Below are positions 6,893-16,565 of a DNA stretch of 16,565 bases, one piece after another; positions within the stretch are counted from its first letter, which is position 1, and the number at the start of each line of letters is the position of its first letter. This DNA comes from Chloroflexota bacterium. Its GTDB lineage: Bacteria; Chloroflexota; Limnocylindria; Limnocylindrales; CSP1-4. The notes under the pieces were generated by a model. That model made no database searches, was not told where the DNA came from, and saw nothing but the letters and a program-made list of their open reading frames with translations. The translations under genes were made by a program, and so were the position numbers. Location: the NCBI GenBank assembly GCA_021812735.1, contig JAKAMV010000116.1:1-16565 (forward strand). Reading direction: 5' to 3'.

Positions 6893-7756
6893 CTAGAGTT
6901 CCCGGCGGCGGAACATCCAGGCGCCCAGCGCGAGCACGACCACCATCCAGACGATGCCCCACGCGGTGAACGCCACCGTCGGCGGGGAGTCCGCGTAGAA
7001 CGGGTTGGACGCGGCCATGGGCCCGCCGAGCTGCGTGATCGAGACCACCTGCGGCGGCTCCAGGCCGTAGATCACGCCGCGCCACAGGCCGTCGGTTGGG
7101 AACAGCAGCCGGAACGCCTCGCCGGCCCCGGCAAGGCCCTGCACGCCGAAGGCGCCCGACAGGGACCCCAGTACGCCCAGGAACCAGGCGAGGCCGAACA
7201 GCACGACCGTGATCGCCCCGGCGGCGATCCCGGGCAGGCGGGTGCCCAGGGCGAGTGCAGCGGTCATGACCGCCAAGGCCTCGAACCCCAGGAATGCCAG
7301 GGCGACCCAGGTCAGCGGCGGCGAGTAGTCGGAGACGAACCGCACGGCACCGATCGCGAGCAGGCCGGACAGCACCGCGTACGCCATGACGATGATCCCC
7401 AGGCCCAGCCACCGGCCCACCACCAAGTCGGCGCGGTGCACCGGGCGGGCCAGCATCGCCAGCACCGTCCCCGTCTCGACGTCCGAGGCGATCGCCGGCG
7501 CGGCCAGGAACGCTGCGGACATCGCGAGCACGAAGCTGAACATGAACGCGATCAGGATCAGAATCTGCGACACGCCCACCTGGAGCTCGTACGCGTTGAC
7601 GCCGTTCTCGCGCGCCTGGGCCACCAGCCGGTCGACACCCCAGCCCACCAGGGCCACGCTGGCGATTGACAGCAGCCCGAGCACCCACAGGATTCGCCGC
7701 CGCGTGATCTCGCGGACGGTCAGCTGCGCCACCACGAGCACCACCCGCGGGTTCAT
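6893..7756 (-). CDS. ABC-2 type transporter permease
   Basis: This 287-residue membrane subunit belongs to a two-gene ABC exporter. Hydrophobic segments lie at about 22-42, 62-90, 114-138, 147-170, 176-200 and 262-282, the usual six of ABC-2 permeases. After the second segment comes SDVETGTVLAMLARPVHRAD (91-110), the cytoplasmic coupling stretch with the E-x-GT-x-x-x-x-L-x-x-P-x-x-R pattern shared by NosY-like and other ABC-2 permeases. The segment ends in RRREL, a common cytoplasmic tail. Its ATG at 7756 overlaps the TGA of the ATPase gene (ATGA), so both subunits are made in step. The substrate is unknown; no accessory protein or regulator lies next to it. Confidence 0.9.
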   Translation of the reverse strand: MNPRVVLVVAQLTVREITRRRILWVLGLLSIASVALVGWGVDRLVAQARENGVNAYELQVGVSQILILIAFMFSFVLAMSAAFLAAPAIASDVETGTVLAMLARPVHRADLVVGRWLGLGIIVMAYAVLSGLLAIGAVRFVSDYSPPLTWVALAFLGFEALAVMTAALALGTRLPGIAAGAITVVLFGLAWFLGVLGSLSGAFGVQGLAGAGEAFRLLFPTDGLWRGVIYGLEPPQVVSITQLGGPMAASNPFYADSPPTVAFTAWGIVWMVVVLALGAWMFRRREL

Positions 7757-8670
7757 GTGGGCCCCCCGGGCGCCGGGCCGCGCACCACGTCGAGGAACAG
7801 CTCCTCCAGGCTGCGCCGGCCCGCGTCCACCGCGTGCACGCGGCCGCCCATGGCCACCGCGGTCGCCACCACCTCGGGGACGCGGTCGGGGTCCACGGGC
7901 CGGATGACGAGCCAGCCGTGGTCGTCCCCGAGCGGTCCGAAGGCGGCCAGCGGCGACAGGTCCGCGGGCAGCCCGGTGACCCGCAGCCGGACCGTGGACT
8001 CGCCGAGCAGCTCCGCGAGGGTGCCCGACGCCACGACGCGGCCGCGGTTGACGATGACCGCGCGGTCGCAGAGCCGTTCCACCTCACCCAGCAAGTGCGA
8101 GTTGAGCAGCACCGTCGAGCCGCGGGCGCGCGCATCGCGGATGATCGCCCGGACGTCGTCCCGGCCCACGGGGTCCAGCGCCGACGTCGGCTCATCGAGG
8201 ATCACGAGCGCCGGGTCGCCCAGCAGCGCAACCGCCAGGCCCAGCCGCTGCTGCATGCCCTTGGAAAAGCCGCCCACGCGATCGCGAGCGCGGTCCGCGA
8301 GGCCGACCAGCCCGAGGACGCGCGGGATCTCGGTCTGCTGGCGCGGCCAGGGCAGAGCGGCGAGGCCGGCGTGGAGGCGGAGCACCTCGTCAGCCGTCAG
8401 CCACGACTGGTACCGGAACAGCTCGGGCAGGTAGCCGATGCGCGCCCGGGCGCCGCGGTCGCCGAGCGGCCGGCCGAGCACCCTGCCGTCGCCGCCTGAC
8501 GTGCGCGCGAGGCCCAGCAGCAGCTTGACTGCGGTGGTCTTGCCGGCGCCGTTGGGGCCCAGCAGGCCCACGACCTCGCCGGCCGCGACGCGCAGGTCGA
8601 GCGACTCGAGCGCCACCGTGCTTCCGTAGGTCTTCCGAAGGCCGCGGGTCTCGATCGCCGGGTCGTTCAC
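7753..8670 (-). CDS. ABC transporter ATP-binding protein (exporter type)
   Basis: This is the nucleotide-binding subunit partnering the ABC-2 permease downstream. With the GTG start at 8670 it has 305 residues: A-loop Tyr15, Walker A GPNGAGKT (38-45), signature FSKGMQQR (135-142), Walker B LVILDE (155-160) with catalytic Glu160, D-loop SALD, and switch His192 (NSHLL). The 85-residue extension beyond the ATPase core (about 220-305) is typical of CcmA/NatA-like exporters. The GTG is preferred because GGAG stands 9 nt upstream of it. A TTG at 8685 would add five residues but would swallow that site. It is transcribed away from katG, sharing a 157-bp intergenic region. Confidence 0.92.
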   Translation of the reverse strand: MNDPAIETRGLRKTYGSTVALESLDLRVAAGEVVGLLGPNGAGKTTAVKLLLGLARTSGGDGRVLGRPLGDRGARARIGYLPELFRYQSWLTADEVLRLHAGLAALPWPRQQTEIPRVLGLVGLADRARDRVGGFSKGMQQRLGLAVALLGDPALVILDEPTSALDPVGRDDVRAIIRDARARGSTVLLNSHLLGEVERLCDRAVIVNRGRVVASGTLAELLGESTVRLRVTGLPADLSPLAAFGPLGDDHGWLVIRPVDPDRVPEVVATAVAMGGRVHAVDAGRRSLEELFLDVVRGPAPGGPT

Positions 8671-8692
8671 GTGACCATTCTCCAACGCCTGA

Positions 8693-10969
<2,277 letters not shown>

Positions 10970-11034
10970 CCAGCGGCCCCGCCCGGGGAGGCGCCGTCGC
11001 GTCCGGATGACGCCCACGCCGCCGACGCGCCGTC

Positions 11035-11060
11035 AGTGCCCCCGGCCCGCCGGGGGCACT
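11035..11060. terminator. Hairpin terminator between convergent katG and SUKH gene
   Basis: AGTGCCCCCGG, loop CCCG, and CCGGGGGCACT form a perfect 11-bp stem, the strongest hairpin noticed in the window. It lies 65 nt after the katG stop and 2 nt from the stop codon of the opposing gene, so it can serve both. There is no T tract on either strand. Confidence 0.7.
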
Positions 11061-11062
11061 CA

Positions 11063-11800
11063 TCATGCGCCGGCGGGCGCCTCGAGCGGCCGCCACGGGA
11101 TCCCGCCGACAAGGTCCGACCAGAACGGGATGGCGGGGCCGTCGGCCGGGATGGCGGGGCCTGCGGTGTCGCCCGCCGAGGGAGGCGTTGGGCCCGCGAG
11201 GCCCAATTCGCTCAAGAGCCCGCTCCGAAGATCGCTGGCGACCACCGTCGCGTCCGTGCCGTGGATGGCCATGACTGGGCCGTCTTCGGCGCCTGCCTCC
11301 GCCACGAGGTAGCGCTGGCCGGCGAGGGGAATGAGCCGCGGCGCGGCCGCCGCGAGCCGGCGCACGAGGCGCTCCCGCTCCCGCGGGTCGCCGGGACGCT
11401 CGCCCCACGTGGGATGCCATCGCCCGATGGCGACTCCGCGGAGGAGGCTCTGGACCGGCCGCTCGAAGGCGGCGATGATCGGTGTGGTCGGCCCGGTCCA
11501 GTCCGTGAACAGCCGGTGCTCCACGCGGACCAGGCGCCCTGCGCGCGCCTGCGTCGCGGCCATCGCCGGGTCCGGCGTGTGGAGCGTGCCGAGGAACAGG
11601 CGGTAGGCGGCGGGCATGGTCACGCCGAACATCGCCTCGACGATCTCAAGGTCCGACGGCGAGAGCGGCCCGCGCCAGCGCGTGCCGGGCTGGCAGGCCA
11701 CCTCGCCGAGGCCGGTGACAGCCGCGTCGCGCAGCGTCGGGTCCGCCCAGCGGGCCTCGGTCGTCGCGCGGAGCCAGTCGAGGAACGCCAGATCGAGCAT
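11063..11800 (-). CDS. SMI1/KNR4 (SUKH) family protein
   Basis: This 245-residue soluble protein carries the core motif of the SUKH superfamily at 46-74: LSPSDLEIVEAMFGVTMPAA followed by YRLFLGTLH (predicted helix, then the Phe-Gly / Pro-x-x-Tyr-x-x-Phe-Leu pattern). Further family-like features are the conserved Trp patch GRWHPTWGERP (126-136), a central strand region IPLAGQRYLVAE, and a C-terminal IPFWSDLVGG. SUKH proteins are either toxin-immunity proteins or housekeeping proteins of unknown role. No toxin, secretion or repeat gene lies nearby, so an immunity role is not supported here. The ATG at 11800 has no clear Shine-Dalgarno; a -10-like GACAAT lies at 11810-11815. It converges on katG. 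Confidence 0.72.
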   Translation of the reverse strand: MLDLAFLDWLRATTEARWADPTLRDAAVTGLGEVACQPGTRWRGPLSPSDLEIVEAMFGVTMPAAYRLFLGTLHTPDPAMAATQARAGRLVRVEHRLFTDWTGPTTPIIAAFERPVQSLLRGVAIGRWHPTWGERPGDPRERERLVRRLAAAAPRLIPLAGQRYLVAEAGAEDGPVMAIHGTDATVVASDLRSGLLSELGLAGPTPPSAGDTAGPAIPADGPAIPFWSDLVGGIPWRPLEAPAGA

Positions 11801-11951
11801 GGCACCCGTATTGTCGGCGGGCGCCGCCCGGGGGTTGTGGCGGCGGCGCTCCGATCACCATTCGCCTGGGCGCGGCGAGCGGATCACCCGCCCGCGCGAC
11901 GACGCGCCCGGTGCAGATCCGGGAACGGCGCGGACCGGTCGACCGCTCGCG

Positions 11952-13013
11952 TCAGCGGGTGGCGTCGCCCCCAGCCCCGGCGCGGAACGGCCGCCCGCCG
12001 GTGGCGGGCGCGCCTTCCGCGAGCCAGCAGGCGGCCTGCTGGCCGCCGCCGACGTCGAACAGGGCCGGCTCCGCGACCCGGCATCGGTCGAACGCGACCG
12101 GGCACCGGGGGTGGAACCGGCAGCCGCTCGGCACGTGCGCGGCGTCGGGCGTCTCGCCCACGAGGATCGTCCGCCCGCCCGCCGCCTCGCCCTCGGGCGG
12201 GTCGGTGGACGGGCTCACCGACACCAGGGCCTTCGTGTACGGGTTGCGCGGGTTGCGGATGACGGCCTCGGCCGGCCCGAGCTCCATGATCTTGCCCAGG
12301 TACATCACGGCGATCCGGTCGGCCAGCACCCAGGCCAGCGACAGGTCGTGGGTGATGAACAGATACGTCAGGCCGCGGTCGCGGCGCAGGTCGAGCATCA
12401 GGCGCAGCAGCTCGGTGCGGATCGAGACGTCGAGCATCGACACGGGCTCGTCGGCGACGATGATCTCGGGGTTCATCACCAGGGCGCCGGCGATCACCAC
12501 CCGCTGCCGCTGGCCGCCCGAGAGCTCGTGGGGGTAGCGGGCGGCGAAGTCCCCGGCCGGGCGCAGCCCCGCGGCGTCGAGCGCCTCGAGCACGCGCCGG
12601 CGGCGGTCCTCGCCGGGCGTCCCGATCCCCTGGACCTCGAGCGGCTCGGCGACGAACTCGGCGACCGTGTGCTTGGGGTTCAGCGTCTCGTACGGATCCT
12701 GGAAGATCAGCTGGACGCGCCGACGGTAGGGCCGCAGCCGACCCGTGCCCCAGAGGTCGGTGACGTCCTGCCCGTCCACCACGATCCGGCCGCCGGTCTG
12801 CCGCGTGAGCTTGACGACGACGCGCCCGGTGGTGGTCTTGCCGGAGCCGGACTCCCCCACCAGCGCGAGGATCTCGCCGCGGCGGATGGCGAGGTCGATG
12901 CCGTCGACAGCCCGGACCACGCCCCGCTTCCGGCGCAGGAGGGTGTCGGTCAGGCTGCCCCGGATCGGGAAGTGGACCTCCAGGCCCTCGAGCCTGACCA
13001 GGTCGTCGCTCAC
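11952..13013 (-). CDS. dppF: Peptide/nickel ABC importer ATP-binding protein, DppF/OppF type
   Basis: This is the second ATPase of the importer operon, powering uptake of peptides or related solutes at the inner face of the membrane. It has 353 residues: Walker [10 protein letters not shown] (53-61), Q-loop Gln105 in [12 protein letters not shown], signature LSGGQRQR (164-171), Walker B IIVADE (184-189), and switch His222 (ITHDLS). The C-terminal oligopeptide-transporter extension (about 258-332) holds four cysteines (298, 304, 311, 329) in the CRFHPRCP context, a set that could bind an iron-sulfur cluster in this family. The start is the GTG at 13013, whose GTGA overlaps the dppD stop. The frame stays open upstream to 13127, but those residues are Arg-rich and lie over dppD. 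It is the last gene of the operon; no strong terminator follows. Peptide specificity is inferred. Confidence 0.93.
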   Translation of the reverse strand: MSDDLVRLEGLEVHFPIRGSLTDTLLRRKRGVVRAVDGIDLAIRRGEILALVGESGSGKTTTGRVVVKLTRQTGGRIVVDGQDVTDLWGTGRLRPYRRRVQLIFQDPYETLNPKHTVAEFVAEPLEVQGIGTPGEDRRRRVLEALDAAGLRPAGDFAARYPHELSGGQRQRVVIAGALVMNPEIIVADEPVSMLDVSIRTELLRLMLDLRRDRGLTYLFITHDLSLAWVLADRIAVMYLGKIMELGPAEAVIRNPRNPYTKALVSVSPSTDPPEGEAAGGRTILVGETPDAAHVPSGCRFHPRCPVAFDRCRVAEPALFDVGGGQQAACWLAEGAPATGGRPFRAGAGGDATR

Positions 13014-14137
13014 GCCGGCCCCCCTGCTCGCGGCAGCGCGGCTGTCCGCACGAGCGCGCCCCCGACCCCGGACGCCGCGGCACCGGACGCCACGACGCCC
13101 TCGGCGCCCGGCGGGAACAGGTGGCACGCGACGCGCACGCCGTCGGCGAACCGCACTTCGCTCGGCACCTCCTGCGAGCAGACTGGCAGCGCGTGCGTGC
13201 AGCGCGGCGCGAATCGGCAGCCGGGCGGCGGCGTCCGCAGGTCGGGAGGCGAGCCCGGGATCGTGTCCAGCGTGCGCCGGTCGGCGCGGATGTTGGGGAA
13301 CGAGGAGAGGAGCTTGGCGGTGTACGGGTGCCGGGGCGCGGCGAACACCCGCCGGACGGGGCCCTCCTCGGCCACCCGCCCCGCGTACATGACCATCACC
13401 CGATCGCAGGTCTCGGCGATCACCGACAGGTCGTGCGTGATCAGCATCAGCGACAGGCCCAGGTCCCGGCGCAACCGCTCGAGGAGGGCCAGGATCTGGG
13501 CCTGGACCATCACGTCCAGCGCCGTGGTGGGCTCGTCGCCGATCACCAGCGCCGGGTCGCAGGCGAGGGCCATGGCAATCATCGCCCGCTGTCGCATGCC
13601 GCCGGACAGCTCGTGCGGGTACGACGACGCCCGTTTTGCGGGGATCCCCACCAGGTCAAGCAGCTCGGCGGCCCGCCGCTGGGCCGCGGCACGGGGCTGG
13701 CCGAGCCTGATCTCGATCGGCTCGGCGATCTGGTCGCCGACCCTCCTGACCGGGTTGAGCGCGTTCATGGCGCCCTGGAACACCATGCTGATCTCGCGCC
13801 AGCGGTACCTTGCCAGCTGGCGCTCGGTCTTGGGCACGAGGTCGATGCCGAACAGCTTCACGCTGCCGCTGCTGATCCGCCCGTTGGCGGGCAGGAGGCA
13901 CACCAGCGAGAGCGCGGTCGTCGTCTTGCCGCAGCCGGACTCGCCGGCCAGCCCCAGCGCCTCGCCATCCTCGAGCCGGAACGACACGCCGTCCACCGCC
14001 TTGACGGACGGCCCGCCGGGCATCCGGAAGCGGACCGCGAGGTCCTCCACCTCGAGCAGGGGCGCGCCGGGCACCGCCTGCTTGGGCATCGGCCACTGGC
14101 GGCGGGCGCGCAGGCTGCCGACGTCGCTGGACGTCAT
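13010..14137 (-). CDS. dppD: Peptide/nickel ABC importer ATP-binding protein, DppD/OppD type
   Basis: This is the first ATPase of the importer, forming a heterodimer with the DppF-type subunit. It has 375 residues: Walker [10 protein letters not shown] (65-73), Q-loop Gln121 in [12 protein letters not shown] (the MNALNP form is typical of DppD), signature LSGGMRQR (177-184), Walker [13 protein letters not shown] (197-208) and switch His235. The C-terminal oligo_HPY domain (about 268-340) carries Cys307, 313, 320 and 338, matching the four-cysteine set in the partner ATPase. A 35-residue Ala/Gly/Val-rich tail follows, longer than usual. The ATG at 14137 overlaps the TGA of dppC (ATGA), and its own stop overlaps the dppF GTG. 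Confidence 0.94.
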   Translation of the reverse strand: MTSSDVGSLRARRQWPMPKQAVPGAPLLEVEDLAVRFRMPGGPSVKAVDGVSFRLEDGEALGLAGESGCGKTTTALSLVCLLPANGRISSGSVKLFGIDLVPKTERQLARYRWREISMVFQGAMNALNPVRRVGDQIAEPIEIRLGQPRAAAQRRAAELLDLVGIPAKRASSYPHELSGGMRQRAMIAMALACDPALVIGDEPTTALDVMVQAQILALLERLRRDLGLSLMLITHDLSVIAETCDRVMVMYAGRVAEEGPVRRVFAAPRHPYTAKLLSSFPNIRADRRTLDTIPGSPPDLRTPPPGCRFAPRCTHALPVCSQEVPSEVRFADGVRVACHLFPPGAEGVVASGAAASGVGGALVRTAALPRAGGPA

Positions 14138-15072
14138 CGCCGGACCGCCGACTTCGGGTTGAGCAGGTCGTCGAGCGCATTGCCGACCAGCGTGAACGCC
14201 ACGACGACCAGCACCACCGACACGGCGGGCGCCGCGATGTACCACCACGCGAGCAGCCCGGGAGCCCCGGCCGACTGCGCGGCGGACAGGATCTCGCCCC
14301 ACGACGGCGCGAACGGGTCGCCCAGGCCGATGAACGAGAGCGAGGTCTCGGTGAACACGGCGTACGCGAAGGTCAGCACCGACTGGGCGACGATCAGGTT
14401 CACCACGTTGGGCAGGATGTGCCGGCGCATGATCCGTCCCGGCCCGGTCCCGATGACGCGTGCCCGGTCCACGAACATGCGCTCCTTGAGGGACAGCACC
14501 TGCGATCGGATGATCCGGGCGGTGGTGGCCCAGCTCGTGACGCCGATGACCACCACGATCACCAGCAGCGTCGCCCGGATCCCGAACAGCTCGGCCTGCG
14601 CGCCGATGATGTCGAGCAGGATGGGCGCGAGCGCGATGGCGAGCACGAAGTTGGGCAGGACCAGGAACACGTCGGTGAGCCACATCAGCAGCACGTCGGC
14701 CTTGCCGCCGAGGTAGCCCGAGATGATCCCGATGCCGGCCCCCAGCGCGATCGTGATCAGCGTGGCCATCAGGCCGATCGTCATCGAGATCCTGGCGCCG
14801 TGGACGGTCAGGTTGAGGATGTCGCGGCCGAGCTCGTCGGTTCCCAGCAGGTGGGCCAGGGACGGCGGCTCGAGCGACGTGCCGGTGGCGGTGACCGCCG
14901 TCTCGAGCGGCCCCACGAACAGCTGCGGGGCGATGGCCAGGATCGCGAACACCAGCAGGATCGCCAGCCCCACCACGCCGTCGGTGCGGGCGGTGAAGCG
15001 GACCGCGACGTCGCGGGCGGCCGACAGCACGCCGCGGCGGCGCGATCGGGGGGTGACGGTCGCGGCGGTCAC
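14134..15072 (-). CDS. dppC: Peptide/nickel ABC importer permease, DppC/OppC type
   Basis: This is one of two membrane subunits forming the translocation pore. It has 312 residues: an N-terminal OppC_N segment with the first helix (about 32-52), the family motif HLLGTDELGRDI (74-85), then the BPD_transp_1 core with helices near 96-118, 135-155, 168-182, 223-245 and 277-298. The EAA loop that contacts the ATPase is at about 202-221 (DRARVIGTGPGRIMRRHILP). The start is the GTG at 15072, overlapping the dppB stop (GTGA). The external loop after helix 1 is short, as expected. Confidence 0.94.
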   Translation of the reverse strand: MTAATVTPRSRRRGVLSAARDVAVRFTARTDGVVGLAILLVFAILAIAPQLFVGPLETAVTATGTSLEPPSLAHLLGTDELGRDILNLTVHGARISMTIGLMATLITIALGAGIGIISGYLGGKADVLLMWLTDVFLVLPNFVLAIALAPILLDIIGAQAELFGIRATLLVIVVVIGVTSWATTARIIRSQVLSLKERMFVDRARVIGTGPGRIMRRHILPNVVNLIVAQSVLTFAYAVFTETSLSFIGLGDPFAPSWGEILSAAQSAGAPGLLAWWYIAAPAVSVVLVVVAFTLVGNALDDLLNPKSAVRR

Positions 15073-16043
15073 ACGCGCACCCGCGGATCGAGGAAGCCGT
15101 ACACCAGGTCGGCCACCAGGTTCGCGATGACGACGGTGACCGAGAGCAGCAGGAAGATGCCCTGCAGGACCGGGTAGTCGCGCGCCTGGAGGGCGTCCAC
15201 CGTGAGCGTGCCGATCCCCGGCCAGTTGAACACCACCTCGGCGGTGATGGCGCCCGCCACCACGTAGCCGAGGTCGATGGCGATGATGGTGACCATCGGC
15301 AGCAGGGCGTTGGGGAAGGCGTGCGTGCGCAGCACGCGGCCCTCGGTCAGGCCCTTGGCGCGGGCGGTGGTGATGTAGTCCTCGGAGCGGGTCTCCATGA
15401 TCGCCGAGCGCATCAGGATCGAGTACGCGCCCACCAGGCCCAGCGTCACGGTGGTCACGGGCAGGATCAGGTGGTGCGCGAAGTCGAGCGCCTGGTCAAC
15501 GCCGGACGCATAGGTCGCCCCGGCGTCGAACATGCCCGACGTCGGGAACCAGCCCAGCCCGGCTGCGAAGATGATGATCAGCGGCATGCCGATCACGAAG
15601 TAGGGCATGGAGTACAGGATCAGGCTGATGCCGCCGCCGATGCGGTCCACCGCCGATCCCCGTCTCCAGCCGGCGTAGGCGCCCAGGACGAGCCCGATGA
15701 TGATCGCGAACAGCTCGCCCAGGCCGATCAGGATCATCGTCGGCCAGAACCGTCCGCCGATGACCTCGGTCACCGGCTCGCCGCGGTACTGGTAGGAGAG
15801 GCCGAAGTCCCCGGTCAGCGTGGCGTCGATGTACGCCACCAGCTGGTCGGGGATCAGCGGCTTGTCCAGGCCCCAGCGCGCCGCCAGCTGGTCGATCGAC
15901 GCCTGGGTCACCCCCGGATGGTGCGAGGCGATCCGGGCCGGGGAGCCGGGCATGGCCCGGAACAGCAGGAAGTTCAGCAGGACGATGACGACGATCGTCA
16001 GCACCGCCCGGGCGAGCTTCTGGAGCAGGTAGCGGCCGCTCAT
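15069..16043 (-). CDS. dppB: Peptide/nickel ABC importer permease, DppB/OppB type
   Basis: This is the second pore subunit. It has 324 residues: a first helix at about 10-30, a long external loop ending in the family motif GDFGLSY (78-84), a BPD_transp_1 core with helices near 102-125, 137-161, 192-212, 247-270 and 296-316, the EAA loop DYITTARAKGLTEGRVLRTH (222-241), and the characteristic C-terminus GFLDPRVRV. The start is the ATG at 16043, with only a weak GGGAC upstream. It lies 95 nt downstream of the binding-protein gene; that spacer holds a long-range inverted repeat. Its stop overlaps the dppC start. Confidence 0.94.
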   Translation of the reverse strand: MSGRYLLQKLARAVLTIVVIVLLNFLLFRAMPGSPARIASHHPGVTQASIDQLAARWGLDKPLIPDQLVAYIDATLTGDFGLSYQYRGEPVTEVIGGRFWPTMILIGLGELFAIIIGLVLGAYAGWRRGSAVDRIGGGISLILYSMPYFVIGMPLIIIFAAGLGWFPTSGMFDAGATYASGVDQALDFAHHLILPVTTVTLGLVGAYSILMRSAIMETRSEDYITTARAKGLTEGRVLRTHAFPNALLPMVTIIAIDLGYVVAGAITAEVVFNWPGIGTLTVDALQARDYPVLQGIFLLLSVTVVIANLVADLVYGFLDPRVRV

Positions 16044-16048
16044 CGCAT

Positions 16049-16138
16049 GCGGTCCCGAGCGTCAGGCGCGCGATGCCCCGGAGAGGACCGCGAGGCCCTC
16101 CCCGAGGCGAGCGTCAAGATCTGTCGGACCGGGACCGC
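16049..16138. repeat. Inverted repeat enclosing the binding protein-dppB spacer
   Basis: GCGGTCCCG (16049-16057) and CGGGACCGC (16130-16138) are perfect 9-bp complements that begin directly after the binding-protein stop and end 5 nt before the dppB start. In the transcript they would close a 72-nt loop. A 9-bp direct repeat CGAGCGTCA (16056 and 16108) lies inside. The structure could mark mRNA processing or protect the upstream message so that more binding protein than permease is made. It could also be chance in such GC-rich sequence. Confidence 0.35.
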
Positions 16139-16565
16139 TCACTCGTCCTCGGCCTGCGGGCCGCGGCGGCGCATGAGCACCAGCACGACCACGACCACGA
16201 CCGCCAGCAGGCCGATCAGCGCCACCGGCAGCCCGCTCGAGCTCGACGCGTTGCCGGTGTCCGCGCTCGGCCCCGGCGTGGCGGCGGGCGTGGACGCGGC
16301 TGGCGTGCCGGCCGACGGGGCGCTCGACGCCGTCGACGCCTCGGAGGCCGCCGGCGTCGGGCTGGGCGCCGCCGCGGCGTTGGTCAGCTTAGTGTAGTCG
16401 AGCGTTGAGTACGTGAACAGCGGGGTCCCGTTGGACGGCTGGTTCACCCAGCCCGCGAACTTGTCGGTTCGGTACGCGGCCAGGTTCGAGTCGTAGTACA
16501 GGACGTCGTACGGAGCCTGGTCGTAGATCAGGTTCTGCATCTGGGCGAGGATGGGGTGCCGCGCG
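16139..16565 (-). CDS. dppA: Family 5 peptide-binding protein with C-terminal membrane anchor (N-terminus cut by window edge)
   Basis: Only the last 141 residues are in the window; the frame is open to the right edge. The first part visible, HPILAQMQNLIYDQAPYDVL and the following ...SNLAAYRTDKFAGWV, is the normal C-terminal end of extracellular solute-binding proteins of family 5 (DppA/OppA). A linker of about 60 residues rich in Ala, Ser, Thr and Pro follows, then one hydrophobic helix (GLPVALIGLLAVVVVVVLVL), then MRRRGPQAEDE. The receptor thus appears to be anchored at its C-terminus with Arg residues inside, rather than only as an N-terminal lipoprotein, although the missing N-terminus could also carry a lipobox. 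It is the first gene of the dpp-like operon. The ligand cannot be told from this portion. Confidence 0.85.
   Translation of the reverse strand, partial: ARHPILAQMQNLIYDQAPYDVLYYDSNLAAYRTDKFAGWVNQPSNGTPLFTYSTLDYTKLTNAAAAPSPTPAASEASTASSAPSAGTPAASTPAATPGPSADTGNASSSSGLPVALIGLLAVVVVVVLVLMRRRGPQAEDE

Noticed and set aside
11894..11907. Terminator for the dpp-like operon
   Set aside because: Only a 5-bp GCGCG/CGCGC stem without a T tract is present. In sequence this GC-rich it is not distinguishable from chance.
11616..14162. Plus-strand open frame of 848 codons across the SUKH, dppF and dppD genes
   Set aside because: It runs antisense through three well-identified genes and has no recognisable protein features.

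Overview
The window is very GC-rich chromosomal DNA (roughly 70% G+C by eye) with dense genes, many 4-nt start/stop overlaps and frequent GTG starts. The best guess is a high-GC monoderm-type bacterium, perhaps a Chloroflexota lineage such as Limnocylindria or an actinobacterium. That rests on base composition, the C-terminally membrane-anchored peptide-binding protein and the mix of protein families. No rRNA or other marker gene is present to settle it.

Left part (1-5982). A serine hydrolase of the class C beta-lactamase / penicillin-binding family runs off the left edge on the minus strand. Divergent from it is an unusual plus-strand gene that fuses an N-terminal GIY-YIG-nuclease-like domain to a complete GreA transcript-cleavage factor. 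It converges, with a 7-nt gap, on a minus-strand pair: a 1002-residue soluble sensor histidine kinase (three GAF, two PAS, HisKA_3, HATPase) and, overlapping its stop codon, a six-helix LiaF-like membrane protein. No response regulator is present. A short gap upstream of the kinase holds what looks like the collapsed remnant of an ABC transporter gene pair.

Middle (5983-11800). The minus strand carries tag (3-methyladenine DNA glycosylase I), then a 322-bp gap filled with GC-rich hairpin repeats, then an ABC-2 exporter (ATPase and permease, translationally coupled). Divergent from the exporter is katG, a full-length catalase-peroxidase with all diagnostic residues. A strong 11-bp hairpin separates katG from a convergent SMI1/KNR4 (SUKH)-family protein.

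Right part (11952-16565). A minus-strand peptide/nickel-type ABC importer operon reads binding protein (cut by the right edge), dppB, dppC, dppD, dppF. From dppB to dppF every junction is a 4-nt overlap. Between the binding protein and dppB a 9-bp inverted repeat encloses the whole spacer.

The genes are mostly separate functional units: peptide uptake, peroxide defence and DNA repair, export, and signal transduction. The least ordinary items are the GIY-YIG-GreA fusion, the LiaFS-like pair without a regulator, the hairpin-repeat gap and the ABC scar. Several gene starts also carry a -10-like hexamer only 6-7 nt upstream, which would fit leaderless transcripts.
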